In this document: in pieces, positions 34,883 through 45,144 of the stretch
How the letters are laid out: each line of letters opens with the position of its first letter
Position numbering within the stretch: the first letter of the stretch is position 1
Program-made: the position numbers and the translations under genes
Notes under the pieces: model-generated
What the model was told of the DNA's origin: nothing
Database searches by the model: none
The model's input: the letters and a program-made list of their open reading frames with translations, nothing else
Source of the DNA: Solea solea
Lineage: Eukaryota > Chordata > Actinopteri > Pleuronectiformes > Soleidae
Direction of reading: 5' to 3'
Assembly: GCF_958295425.1 (NCBI RefSeq)
Contig: NC_081154.1
Span: 20,888,040 to 20,952,039 of the forward strand
DNA: 64,000 bases

Positions 34883-36375
34883 ATGTCCAAAGTGGAGCGT
34901 CTCGGTGCTCGGCTGGAGAAGCTGCTGTGTAAGGCAGTGCATGAAGTGCTGGAGGTGGTGAAAGAGACGGTGTCAGAGTATCAGGAGAAAACAGCCAGAA
35001 CACAGAGGGAGAACCAGAGTCTGAAGAGGAGGCTGCAGGAGCTGCAGAGCCACATCAGCCTGAGGAGCAACGGTACGACCACTGCAAACAGGCTGAAAAA
35101 TAAAGTGAATTCTACTGCTCAAAAAACGAGTGATGTGCCCATACCACTTTTCTCTGACTGAGAAACAAAGAAACCAGAAACAATTCATATTTAAGAAGCA
35201 GAAAAAACACAATCTATAAGTAATTGACGGATCGAATAATCGTTGAATTTGAGTACAAAGCAAAATAAACATCTATTTTGAAAGATGAATATTAGACATG
35301 ACATCAGTATTTTCAGTATGTTCAACAGCTTATTAGTAATGGAACGGCACATGTTTAGGTGAGCACAAGTATAGGAACAGATCAGTGGCCAGTGATTTCT
35401 ACATACATACATGTTGCTGAGCTTCCACTGGTTTTAATGCAGGAACATATGAGAAGAAAAACATGTCAGACGATCTGTGATAATCAACTGATTCTGAACA
35501 AACTAGGTTCTAGCAAACTTTCAGTAATGAAACGTAAATGTTATTAGAAGCAGAGTTTCCCCTGCTGTCGCAGAGCACTGGTCCCTGGAACAGATATTTG
35601 ACACAAGAGACCTGAATGTATGTTTTTGTGTCTCACAGAAGCTGAGCAGCAAAGTTCTCTGAGAGAGAAAGAAGAAGAAGAAGAAGAAGAAGAAGAAGAA
35701 GAAGATCTGTCCGACACTGAGCTCCATCCTGTCGGCCTCTGTGAGGCATCCATCACCTCTGCAGCAGCAGCATCAGCAGCAGCAGCAGAACATGTTCATG
35801 GTGAGAACATGAACAATACAACAACTGATAATGGACTGTCACATCATGTGGAAACGAAAATCAAGGACAATTGCTCTGAAGCATCACAATACACAATAGC
35901 AAGTACAATAAAAGCAGAGCCCGTGTCAGAGGAGGAGTCTGAGCACCAGGCTGCAGCTGGAACCTCCTCAGGACTGTCAGGGTTTGTGTTCAGTCAGAGC
36001 CAGAGCAGCGTGACAGAGGTTCAGTCTCACAGACTCAGCAGCGGTGCAGACAGACAACACGCGAGGACCCTGACAAACACTAGGTGGAGCCGTTTGGACT
36101 CTGCAGATTTGTGTGGAGACTCCAGGAAACGTTACCGCTGCTCTCTGTGCACTCGCAGCTTCTGGCACGCCGGCGACTTCAAGAAACACAGCAGGGTGCA
36201 CACGGGGGAGAAGCCGTACTCCTGCCGCATCTGCGGGAAGTGCTTCAGTCAGTCCAGCTACCTGACCGTGCACCTGCGCTACCACACTGGAGAAAAGCCC
36301 TTTGGCTGCAGTCACTGCGGCAAGAGCTTCAGTCACTCCAGTAACATGAAGAAACACCAGCAGACACATCAGTGA
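34883..36375 (+). CDS. C2H2 zinc-finger protein A (coiled-coil head, three fingers)
   Basis: Two coding exons, 34883-35072 (190 nt) and 35639-36375, giving 308 aa. The first exon encodes MSKVERLGARLEKLLCKAVH and VKETVSEYQEKTARTQREN, a heptad-like helical head common to a fish C2H2 family. The second exon starts with an acidic run from (GAA)n (about residues 72-84) and ends with three classical fingers at about 231-251, 259-279 and 287-307, joined by TGEKP linkers. Likely a nuclear DNA-binding regulator, probably dimerising through the head; target unknown. It is a tandem relative of the gene at 40846-42376. The first finger has an aromatic Trp (SFWHAGDFKKH). Confidence 0.9.
35668..35704 (+). 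repeat. (GAA)n run inside a coding exon
   Basis: Encodes the poly-Glu stretch of zinc-finger protein A; likely length-variable between individuals. Confidence 0.85.
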
Positions 36376-37635
36376 GGCTGAGGAGGACGCTCACTCATCA
36401 TCATCTGTACATCTGACCCTGTGAGGCAGAACCTGCACAGGTCTCCACAGCTGCTTAAAGGTCAGTGTGCAGTGCCGGCCTAAGCCTTTATGGGGCCCCC
36501 TCCCACCACCTCAAATAGCCAGTGCTTGACTATTATTGATACAAATGTAAGACTAGAAATTGCATTCATTATAGCTGTGTTATTTACACTTTAGTTTAGA
36601 GCCATGGTTCTCAAACGGTGGTACGTGTACCACCAGTGGTAGAGCTGTAATTGGGCCTTAAACGTTAAATAGGCCTCGGAGGAGGAGTGGTGTGGTGCAC
36701 CTGCAGCCATGGCTTACAGAAGAGTGGGGGCGTGACATCGTTCTCACCTGGTTACATTCTGACCAGAGGAATGTTGCTATCGTGTGGAGGTCCTGTGTTA
36801 TCACTTTGAACGCGAGCCAGTCTTCGTGCTGTTCACGTGTAACCGGTGTAGTCGTGTGGTCTGTGTTGTGAAGAAACCGCCGTACGATGAATATGTTTTG
36901 GAGGAAGTCTCTGTTTATTTAAAACTCCCATCAGCATGTGAAACACAGGGAAACGTGCCCTCTACAAAACAAACATGTACAGCATGATAATCTCCATATT
37001 AGCATAATGACAATGCTCAACAATACAGAAATCACACAAGCGCACATCACGTACCTCTCCCACAACATGCAGCAGCAGAAGGGGAGAGGTGAGGGCAGAC
37101 ACACCCTTAAATACTGGGTGGGCACCCCAAAAGTGAACGTGGGGGACAGAAAATCATGAAGGTTCCACATGACAACTTAACCTGCCGTGTAAAAACTTAA
37201 AACATACATTTTGTGTAATTATAAAATAAAATAAATATCATGTATTTAATAAATTGCAGTACCTTCAAAAATATACTGTAGTATAGAGTGTAGACCCTGT
37301 TACACTCACCCCTCTAGAATTACACAACATTTCAGGTTGTATAACAAACCACATACATAAACCAGCCTTAACAGAAACACGGACACATGTTCGTGTCAGA
37401 CAGCAACACCAGCTTCCTACACAAAAGATAAGAGAATCAGAGGCCTGCTCGGTGCCTCACAAGAGCTCATAACACTCCATAGACAAAGTGTGGTGCCATC
37501 TACACAGCCTGGCTAACAATGTGGATCAAAAAGAAATTCTCCATACAACAGCATATTATTACATCATCAGGAAAAGCAATCCAGGAATACACCACATGTC
37601 AAACACACATCTCACGCATGAACAACAGATCCAGA
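36376..37635. other. Intergenic region with transposon scraps
   Basis: CAGTGCCGGCC at 36470-36480 resembles the terminus of the hAT element at 58525-59401, but a matching right end was not found. The sequence GGTTCTCAAACGGTGGTACG (36608-36627) is a dispersed vertebrate-type repeat. No gene evidence. The 3' end of zinc-finger gene A lies here but was not placed. Confidence 0.45.
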
Positions 37636-38943
37636 CTCTCATCATGAGTGGTGCATGCACACTAGACGACAGGAAACCGCCCTCAGTGTCTTTACCGTAG
37701 GCTCTCATCATGAGTGGTGCATGCACACTGGACGACAGGAAACCGCCCTCAGTGTCTTTACCGTAGACTCTCATCATGAGTGGTGCATGCACACTGGACG
37801 ACAGGAAACCGCCCTCAGTGTCTTTACCGTAGACTCTCATCATGAGTGGTGCATGCACACTAGACGACAGGAAACCGCCCTCAGTGTCTTTACCGTAGAC
37901 TCTCATCATGAGTGGTGCATGCACACTAGACGACAGGAAACCGCCCTCAGTGTCTTTACCGTAGACTCTCATCATGAGTGGTGCATGCACACTGGACGAC
38001 AGGAAACAGCCCTCAGTGTCTTTACCGTAGACTCTCATCATGAGTGGTGCATGCACACTGGACGACAGGAAACCGCCCTCAGTGTCTTTACCGTAGACTC
38101 TCATCATGAGTGGTGCATGCACACTAGACGACAGGAAACCGCCCTCAGTGTCTTTACCGTAGACTCTCATCATGAGTGGTGCATGCACACTAGACGACAG
38201 GAAACCGCCCTCAGTGTCTTTACCGTAGACTCTCATCATGAGTGGTGCATGCACACTGGACGACAGGAAACCGCGCTCAGTGTCTTTACCGTAGACTCTC
38301 ATCATGAGTGGTGCATGCACACTGGACGACAGGAAACAGCCCTCAGTGTCTTTACCGTAGACTCTCATCATGAGTGGTGCATGCACACTGGACGACAGGA
38401 AACCGCCCTCAGTGTCTTTACCGTAGACTCTCATCATGAGTGGTGCATGCACACTGGACGACAGGAAACCGCCCTCAGTGTCTTTACCGTAGACTCTCAT
38501 CATGAGTGGTGCATGCACACTGGACGACAGGAAACCGCCCTCAGTGTCTTTACCGTAGACTCTCATCATGAGTGGTGCATGCACACTGGACGACAGGAAA
38601 CCGCCCTCAGTGTCTTTACCGTAGACTCTCATCATGAGTGGTGCATGCACACTAGACGACAGGAAACCGCCCTCAGTGTCTTTACCGTAGACTCTCATCA
38701 TGAGTGGTGCATGCACACTGGACGACAGGAAACAGCCCTCAGTGTCTTTACCGTAGACTCTCATCATGAGTGGTGCATGCACACTGGACGACAGGAAACT
38801 GCCCTCAGTGTCTTTACCGTAGACTCTCATCATGAGTGGTGCATGCACACTAGACGACAGGAAACCGCCCTCAGTGTCTTTACCGTAGACTCTCATCATG
38901 AGTGGTGCATGCACACTAGACGACAGGAAACCGCCCTCAGCCA
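37636..38943. repeat. 66-bp minisatellite, about 20 units
   Basis: Unit boundaries CTCTCATCATGAG at 37636, 37702, 37768 and every 66 bp after that. Units are nearly identical; variants are TAGACG/TGGACG, ACCGCCC/ACAGCCC/ACTGCCC/ACCGCGC and one TAGGCT/TAGACT. The order of A and G types (two G, then two A) partly repeats, which suggests block duplication. Each unit holds a 10-bp palindrome GTGCATGCAC. As 66 is a multiple of 3, one frame is open on each strand (minus 37559-39043, 494 aa; plus 37655-38953, 432 aa). See findings for the coding question. Confidence 0.95.
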
Positions 38944-39663
38944 AGCGAGATGACCGGCTATAAACATCTGTGGTGATAGTGAAGTAAAGCAGTTTAATGA
39001 CAAGCAGGGATGAGAATGTAGATATATGAATCTTTTCCAACATGTATTACATTTTTACAGAACATAAAACAAAAAATGATGTATGATTAAATTGCAGTCA
39101 TTGCACGTTGCTGTTCACCAGAAATTGAAACGAATAGTCACTTTTTAAGATAAAAGTCTTGATCTGCTTTGCCTTATTTTAAGCCTTTTATATGTATAGA
39201 AGGGAAGGGCCTTGCTATTTTAGGTTTATGCCTCAAACCCATCTTTTGTTCATTAACACTACATTATGTTGTGTAAAATGGAAAACTGAATTACACACTT
39301 GCACACAGTAGGTGGCGGTATCCGCATTCGTAAAGATGGCTGGGATCTGCCTGTAAAGAAAATGATTTAAGGCTTTTGTTTTGAAAAGTGATTCACTGCG
39401 GAAGTGAATTAGATTGCTCTTCCGGGGGTTGCGATATGTTATGATCGTATGTTGCGACTTCTGCTATTTACATTACATTAACATTGACAACTGTGTTTTT
39501 ATGTGTTGAGAATGTCCGTTTTAATGACAATTAAATGTGTTGTGAAGAATGTAGCCACAGTCGCGGGCTAGTTCGACCTGTGGGACGCGGAAGTAGAATT
39601 TGAGTTAGCTAATGTAGCTAACGTTAGCCTTCCACAGACGCTGACCTGAGGACTAGCTTACAG
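38944..39663. other. Upstream region and probable noncoding exon of zinc-finger gene B
   Basis: No coding sequence. ACAGTAGGTGGCGGTAT (39305-39321) is a weaker CTCF-like core. A possible donor CTTACAG|GTACTG at 39662-39663 may end a 5'UTR exon. Downstream are short (AC)n (39679-39696) and (ATT)n (39952-39986) runs. Confidence 0.4.
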
Positions 39664-39952
39664 GTACTGTACCCTAAACACACACACACACACACACTGG
39701 ACCGCTGTCATTAGGTTCACATTTTCCAATTTGTTTAAATTAATGTCAAAGAAATTGTGAACTATTGTAAACATGACATTATAACCTGCTGTGGAAATGC
39801 TAACATTAGCCATTTCTGTTGACATTTTTTGTAGTCTCATTGAAACGCTGATAAAACGATCACAACAGCCACGTTTCACTGTTTATTATTATTTATTATT
39901 TCTAAAAGCTCACCCAGATGTTCGATATATGCCAATACCAGTACTGACATCA

Positions 39953-39988
<36 letters not shown>

Positions 39989-40845
39989 TATCACCCACTG
40001 GCATAAATAGCACTTAAAATAAGTCAGTCATGGCAAATTTCTATTATTGTGACAATACTGTCAATAGAGTCTAAAATCCTATCTGTGCTGTCTCTGACGA
40101 CTGTAGGTGCAGCCAGAAGGCAACACCTGTTAACTTTTTAAGAATCCAATAATAAATTATATCTAAACCTATTTGTCAGTCGTCACATTAATATTGTGAA
40201 GTGTCGTGTTTTTGGTCAGGATAGTCTTGGTGGCAGAAATGACATCATACCTAAAGTCAATTAAGTCTATATCTGCAACCAATACAGAAATCAATGTATC
40301 GCATTTCTCGTCTCACTCTTTCCTTTCCCGTGCATGTCAGAGAATAGACACACATTTACGTTGCTGTAGAAACATAGCAGTAAGAGAGTTAAGGACATAA
40401 TAAACACATAAATGTGGCTTATGAATGTTACAGACTGGACCTTTCAGGTGAACGCGCCGGTGTTATGTTACGTTTCTGCTAAAAAGTCAAAGCCATGTTT
40501 TATAATCATACAACAGCAACAACAGTCCCAGCTGCAGGGAGCAGAGATGCTGTTATTATTGCTGCTACTGGGAGCAATCATTTGATTTAAGGGAGCTATA
40601 TGCAGACTATGGTCATACAGCCAATAGGACGGTCTGTACTCTTCTGCTGTTCTGTGATTGGTCAAACTCTGGTTTAGTTGTGAGACTGCAGAGGTGTTGT
40701 TCTTTCTGAGATCACCTGATTTACATTATGCTGACACTTTGTTCAATAACACATACTGTACCTTTAATTACTCGGCACTCAGGTGCACTTCATATGCATT
40801 TTGACTTTTTTTTTTGACTTTTGTTGTGCTGTTTGTTTATTTAGG

Positions 40846-42376
40846 ATGTCCAAACTGGAGCGATTGAACGTGCGCGTGGCCCAGCTGCTGACTGAAGCCG
40901 TGCAGGAGGTTCTGGAGGTGGTGAAGGAGACGGTGTCAGAGTACCAGGAGAAAACAGCCAGGACACAGAGGGAGAACGAGACTCTGAAGAGACGACTGAT
41001 GGAGCTCCAGGACAAAATGACAAAGGAGAGCACACGTGCGTACAAATGTAGTCACTCACTAAGGCATGGTTTTAATGCAACAGTCCTACAGATGAAAAGT
41101 AAACAACAATTACTGCAATAATGTCTCCCAAAATGTGAATGCAAGCTCCCTTTTTAATGCAGCGTAGTGTTATTTTTCCAATGATTTTTGGAAATCAGGA
41201 AAAAATACTGCTCCACGTGTTCCTGGGCGAGCAGAGGACCAACATGTTGGCCTTTTTAATTCTTATATCCGCTCTTAAGTATCATTTAGCTTTGTGATAG
41301 AACCTGTATTTATTTATTTATTTTAAATAAACTATTTACACTCAAACTGATTAATCAGTTATCGTTGTTTTTTTTATTGTAATGAATTAATAGTCAATTA
41401 ATTGTTGCAGCTCTAGAGTTTCTAAAGCAAAGTAAAGAGGCCTTTGTTGTTTTTCTCCACAGCTCTTCTCCCTGCAAGTGTAACAGAAGAAACACAAGAC
41501 ACAAAGATTCTAGTGCACGACTCGGAGTTCTCTCTCACAGACTACGAGCTGCTGAGCAGCCACACAGCTGACCACACAGCTGACCCCACAGCTGACCCCA
41601 CAGCTGACCACACAGCTGACCACACAGCTGACCACAGTGTGAAGCAGGAAGGCATAGAACAAGAAAGCTTCAATGACGCTGAATGTGCACTCCTATCAAC
41701 AGACTATGGCAGTGATGAACCTGAGGTTATGGAGGCGTCGACGGTCGGAACATCACACACAGCAGACTTGAGTCACAGTTGTGTCTCCTCCAACAGTCCA
41801 CACAGCAGTCGCTCACACAGACGAGCGCTCCAGTTAAATGGAACTGCCATCAAAAGAGAAGCAGAGCCGACAGACTGTACGACGTCACAGCCGTCGCCTC
41901 GGCAACAACATTATCCCGGATGTGTGGACTTGAGCTGCAACTCTTCTCGCCTCAACCCTGAGGAGTTACACCGGTCACACGTGAGAGTCCAACCTCACGG
42001 GCTCGTCCTCACCCACACAAGGCTCAGCGCCTCAAGAAGGCACGCGTTCGCCAAACTCAGCAGCGAGCACCTCAGAGGAGAGGACGCCCACCTGTGTGTC
42101 GTCTGCGGCAAGACGTTCAGCAGGGTGGCTAACCTCAGGATCCACCAGCGCTGCCACACGGGGGAGAAACCCTACGGCTGCGCACAGTGCGGCCGGCGGT
42201 TCAGGCAGGCCGGAGACCTGAAGAAACACAAGCGCGTGCACACCGGAGAGAAACCCTACTACTGCAACCAGTGTGGGAAGAGCTTCAGTCGAGGGGAGAA
42301 TCTCAAGAGACACCAGAAGATCCACATCGGAGAGACACTGCACTTACAGCAGGTGTGGAGGGAGCAGCACACATGA
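40846..42376 (+). CDS. C2H2 zinc-finger protein B (coiled-coil head, three fingers, frameshifted tail)
   Basis: Two coding exons, 40846-41035 (190 nt, the same length as in gene A) and 41463-42376, giving 367 aa. The acceptor TTTAG precedes ATG by one base. The head MSKLERLNVRVAQLLTEAVQ and EVLEVVKETVSEYQEKTART closely match gene A. The second exon opens with six or seven copies of a 12-bp unit coding HTAD/PTAD (41564-41638), then a Ser-rich region, then fingers at about residues 275-295, 303-323 and 331-351. Likely a nuclear DNA-binding protein; target unknown. After the last finger the frame gives IGETLHLQQVW, while the next frame gives HCTYSRCGGS, the start of a lost fourth finger. Confidence 0.9.
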
Positions 42377-42589
42377 GCACGATACAACACTACAGAACAT
42401 AAAGATACATGTCAAGTTTGACTCGTGTAGTCCATGCCAAGTCAAGAAAAAACATTTTCCAATAGTTGCTGATGAGTTGAGTCTTTGATTAATAATCATT
42501 GAGTGAATGATGCGTTTGATAACTGAATGTGTCAAGACTGCATTTTACCAAACAGCCTGATATCTGATTTCAGTGTGTTTTTTATTAGA

Positions 42590-42920
42590 GCTGAAACGAT
42601 GAATCGATTACTAAATTAATTGACAACTATTTTGATCATCGAATAATCGGTTTGAAGCTTTTTTCGTGATTAAAACAAGATTGTTTAAGCTTCTTAAATG
42701 TGAATATTTTCTTCATTTCTTTGAAATCATTAAAAGTCAATCGTTTTGGTTTGTGGACAAAACAAGATGTTTGAGAACATCATCATGTCCAGGTTTGACG
42801 CACGCAGAGCAACATTTTTTTAAGGTGTTCAGATATTCTGAACACTAAGCGATTAATCGACAGATTAATCGCTTAGTGTTCAGAATATCTGAAAACAATC
42901 ATTAGTCGCAGCTGTAGTTT
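42590..42920 (+). repeat. AATCGATTAAT-class interspersed repeat, copy 2, with hairpin end
   Basis: Begins AGCTGAAACGATGAATCGATT and matches 15170-15400 in reverse. It ends in a perfect inverted repeat: 31-bp arms at 42828-42858 and 42863-42893 with a 4-bp spacer. Confidence 0.7.
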
Positions 42921-42931
42921 CTACGATGTAT

Positions 42932-42937
42932 AATAAA
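42932..42937 (+). terminator. Candidate polyadenylation signal for zinc-finger gene B
   Basis: AATAAA, 556 bp after the stop and just after a dispersed repeat. Another AATAAA lies near 43155. Either could be used. Confidence 0.35.
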
Positions 42938-43485
42938 TTCTCCACACAGACACAGAAGCTGTACCTTCTGCACCTTCGGTGGCGTCGGGGTGTTGATAAT
43001 GTGTCGATCCTCATACTTACAAACTACTTTGGATGCCTTCACAGGGGACTAGTGTTTACAACAGGGGACATTTTGTAATAATGTAGTAATAATGCTCATT
43101 ATGGGTCTGAACGTGGAAAAATCCTCACCAGCTCATGTTGACATAATGCAAAAATAAAGAATAGTTTTTAAATATTTTTCTTTAACAAATGAAACCATAG
43201 TCTTGTGCATGTGGCCTCAGTCTGAGATATAAACATAAAAAATAATTCTCTACTGAAATGTTGTCCTTTTGTCACTCATGTGCAGTATGTTGTGTTTAGG
43301 GTTTCTCTGTTTTTGATCAATACTTCTTTATGATGACTCATTCATTGATAATAGAAACAAAACACTTTACATTCAGTGTTGTGTTACATATTATTAGACT
43401 ATTATTTTTATTTGATGTTATTCTTCATATTTATTACATGGTTCATCATTTAAAAAAATAAAAAGTGAATAGCATGATTGTTTTT

Positions 43486-43687
43486 AAAGGTCCAGCGTTT
43501 AAGAATGAGCGACGTGTGCAGGTGAGACAGGTGAGACTGTCTCACACCTCAGTCAACATGATGGCAGCCTCAATAAAGCATGAGCCTCGTCTAAAGAATT
43601 GATTAAAAACTTATTCTAAACCTTTGTGAGCAGTTCTACACTAAGTCAAACATCATTAGATTCCACATTTCACACACTGGACCTTTC
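43486..43687. mobile_element. 202-bp MITE, ends AAAGGTCCAG
   Basis: Left AAAGGTCCAGCGT and right end CACACTGGACCTTT form terminal inverted repeats. No coding capacity. Related ends (CTGGACCTTT) occur at 40435-40444 without a clear partner. Superfamily not determined. Confidence 0.7.
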
Positions 43688-43983
43688 CGCTGATTTATCT
43701 GAATGACTGCAAATGTTTTTTTAATGGCAGGATATTTATTGCAGATTTATTTTGTTATTTGTATTTTTTAAGAAATGGAGTTTACACGGGAAACTAAATC
43801 ATTAAATGAATAAACATGTACCACAAAACATTGTCTCATTGCTTATATATAAAAGTATTTGTTTGTGTCACAATGTGTTTCTGTGACTTTACACAACAGA
43901 TGTAAAGGATTTTCACAACGTGCACTAACTGCAATCAAGTTAACACACACTGTACCGTATATACTGTATATATATGTACTTAG

Positions 43984-44170
43984 GGGGCAGCCCGTGGACA
44001 AGTGGAAAGGGAACTTGGGTTGCCGGTTGAAATCCCCACCTGGCCAAAAGGGCTGGGGTACCCCTGAGCAAGGTACCCAACCCCCATTGCTCCCCGGGCG
44101 CTACTCAGTGTGGCAGCCCACTGCTCCTAATTCTAGGATGGGTCAAATGCAGAGAAATAATTCAATTTAA
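43984..44170 (+). mobile_element. tRNA-derived fish SINE
   Basis: Starts GGGGCAGCCCGTGGACAAGTGG with a degenerate B-box (GGTTGAAATCCCC), followed by ACCCCTGAGCAAGGTACC, TTGCTCCCCGGGCGC and GGGTCAAATGCAGAGAAATA, the standard order of a common fish SINE. Confidence 0.8.
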
Positions 44171-44559
44171 ATATTATTATTATGATTATATTTACAATGA
44201 ATAAACACATATTTCACTTAGGTGAAAACATTTATATGTGGAAATGTACCAGACAAGCACTTATATAATGGATAATAACCATTTTATTAATAGTAAAAGT
44301 CATCGTAAAATCAATCATAATCAAATAAATAATTTATAAATTATTACTCAAAAAATATTTTTAATTCTGGGACATTTTTGCGAATTCACGTTTGTTTCTG
44401 TAATATTTGCCACAAAATGGAAACTTTAATGATAAAAATCAACGTTGCTTCTTAAGGTATTATTACCTTCCTTATAAGGTAATAAGGGAAATAATCCAAC
44501 ACAAAAGTGTGAATAAGTAAATAACGTATAACGTAAATGTGTCAAATGTTAACGTAAGT

Positions 44560-44851
44560 TTGTTGTTAGTGACGTGGAGCTGCTTCACCTGTCACTGCAC
44601 CTACAAACCAGGAAGTGCCTCAAACACACACACACACACACACACACAGTGCAGGGACGAAAGCGCGGCATCACGTTTCTACACTTCAGCGAGGAGGTGA
44701 GTGAGTGAGTGAATGAGTGAGCGAGTGAATGAGTGAGCGAGTGAGTGAGTGAGTCGAGTAGCGACAGTTAGAAAACAAGCGGACACTTTGTTCTCTCGTG
44801 TTAAAACGCCGCCATGTTCTCTTGAACTCTTGAGCTGCTCGCGCGCGCACG

Positions 44852-44890
<39 letters not shown>

Positions 44891-45083
44891 TTAATGGCCG
44901 TCAGTTTTAAATATGAGCTAATATTATGAAACACTTTGTTTCGTGTCAGTGACGGAAGTCAGGAGTTGTAAAGTGTTGCATTCACGTGTCTTCAGTCCCA
45001 GTTTGTTGTGTTACTGTTGTGTTACTGTTGTACAACAGTCACGAACATGTTAATAAATCAGGAAGTACAAGGTTGACTAAGAA

Positions 45084-45115
<32 letters not shown>

Positions 45116-45144
45116 TTGTCTCGCGAGCAGCGTGACATGTTGAA
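44560..45144 (+). promoter_or_regulatory. Promoter and possible 5'UTR exon of the PHETA-like gene
   Basis: Holds (AC)n runs, a (GTGA)n run (44697-44753) and a locally CpG-containing segment. A possible noncoding exon ends GCGAGGAG|GTGAGT at 44697, and a possible acceptor CGCGAGCAG ends at 45130, 14 bp before the ATG. The transcription start is not visible. Confidence 0.45.

Noticed and set aside
36470..36480. Intact hAT element beginning CAGTGCCGGCC
   Set aside because: Only a left-end-like sequence was seen; no right end or target duplication was found downstream.
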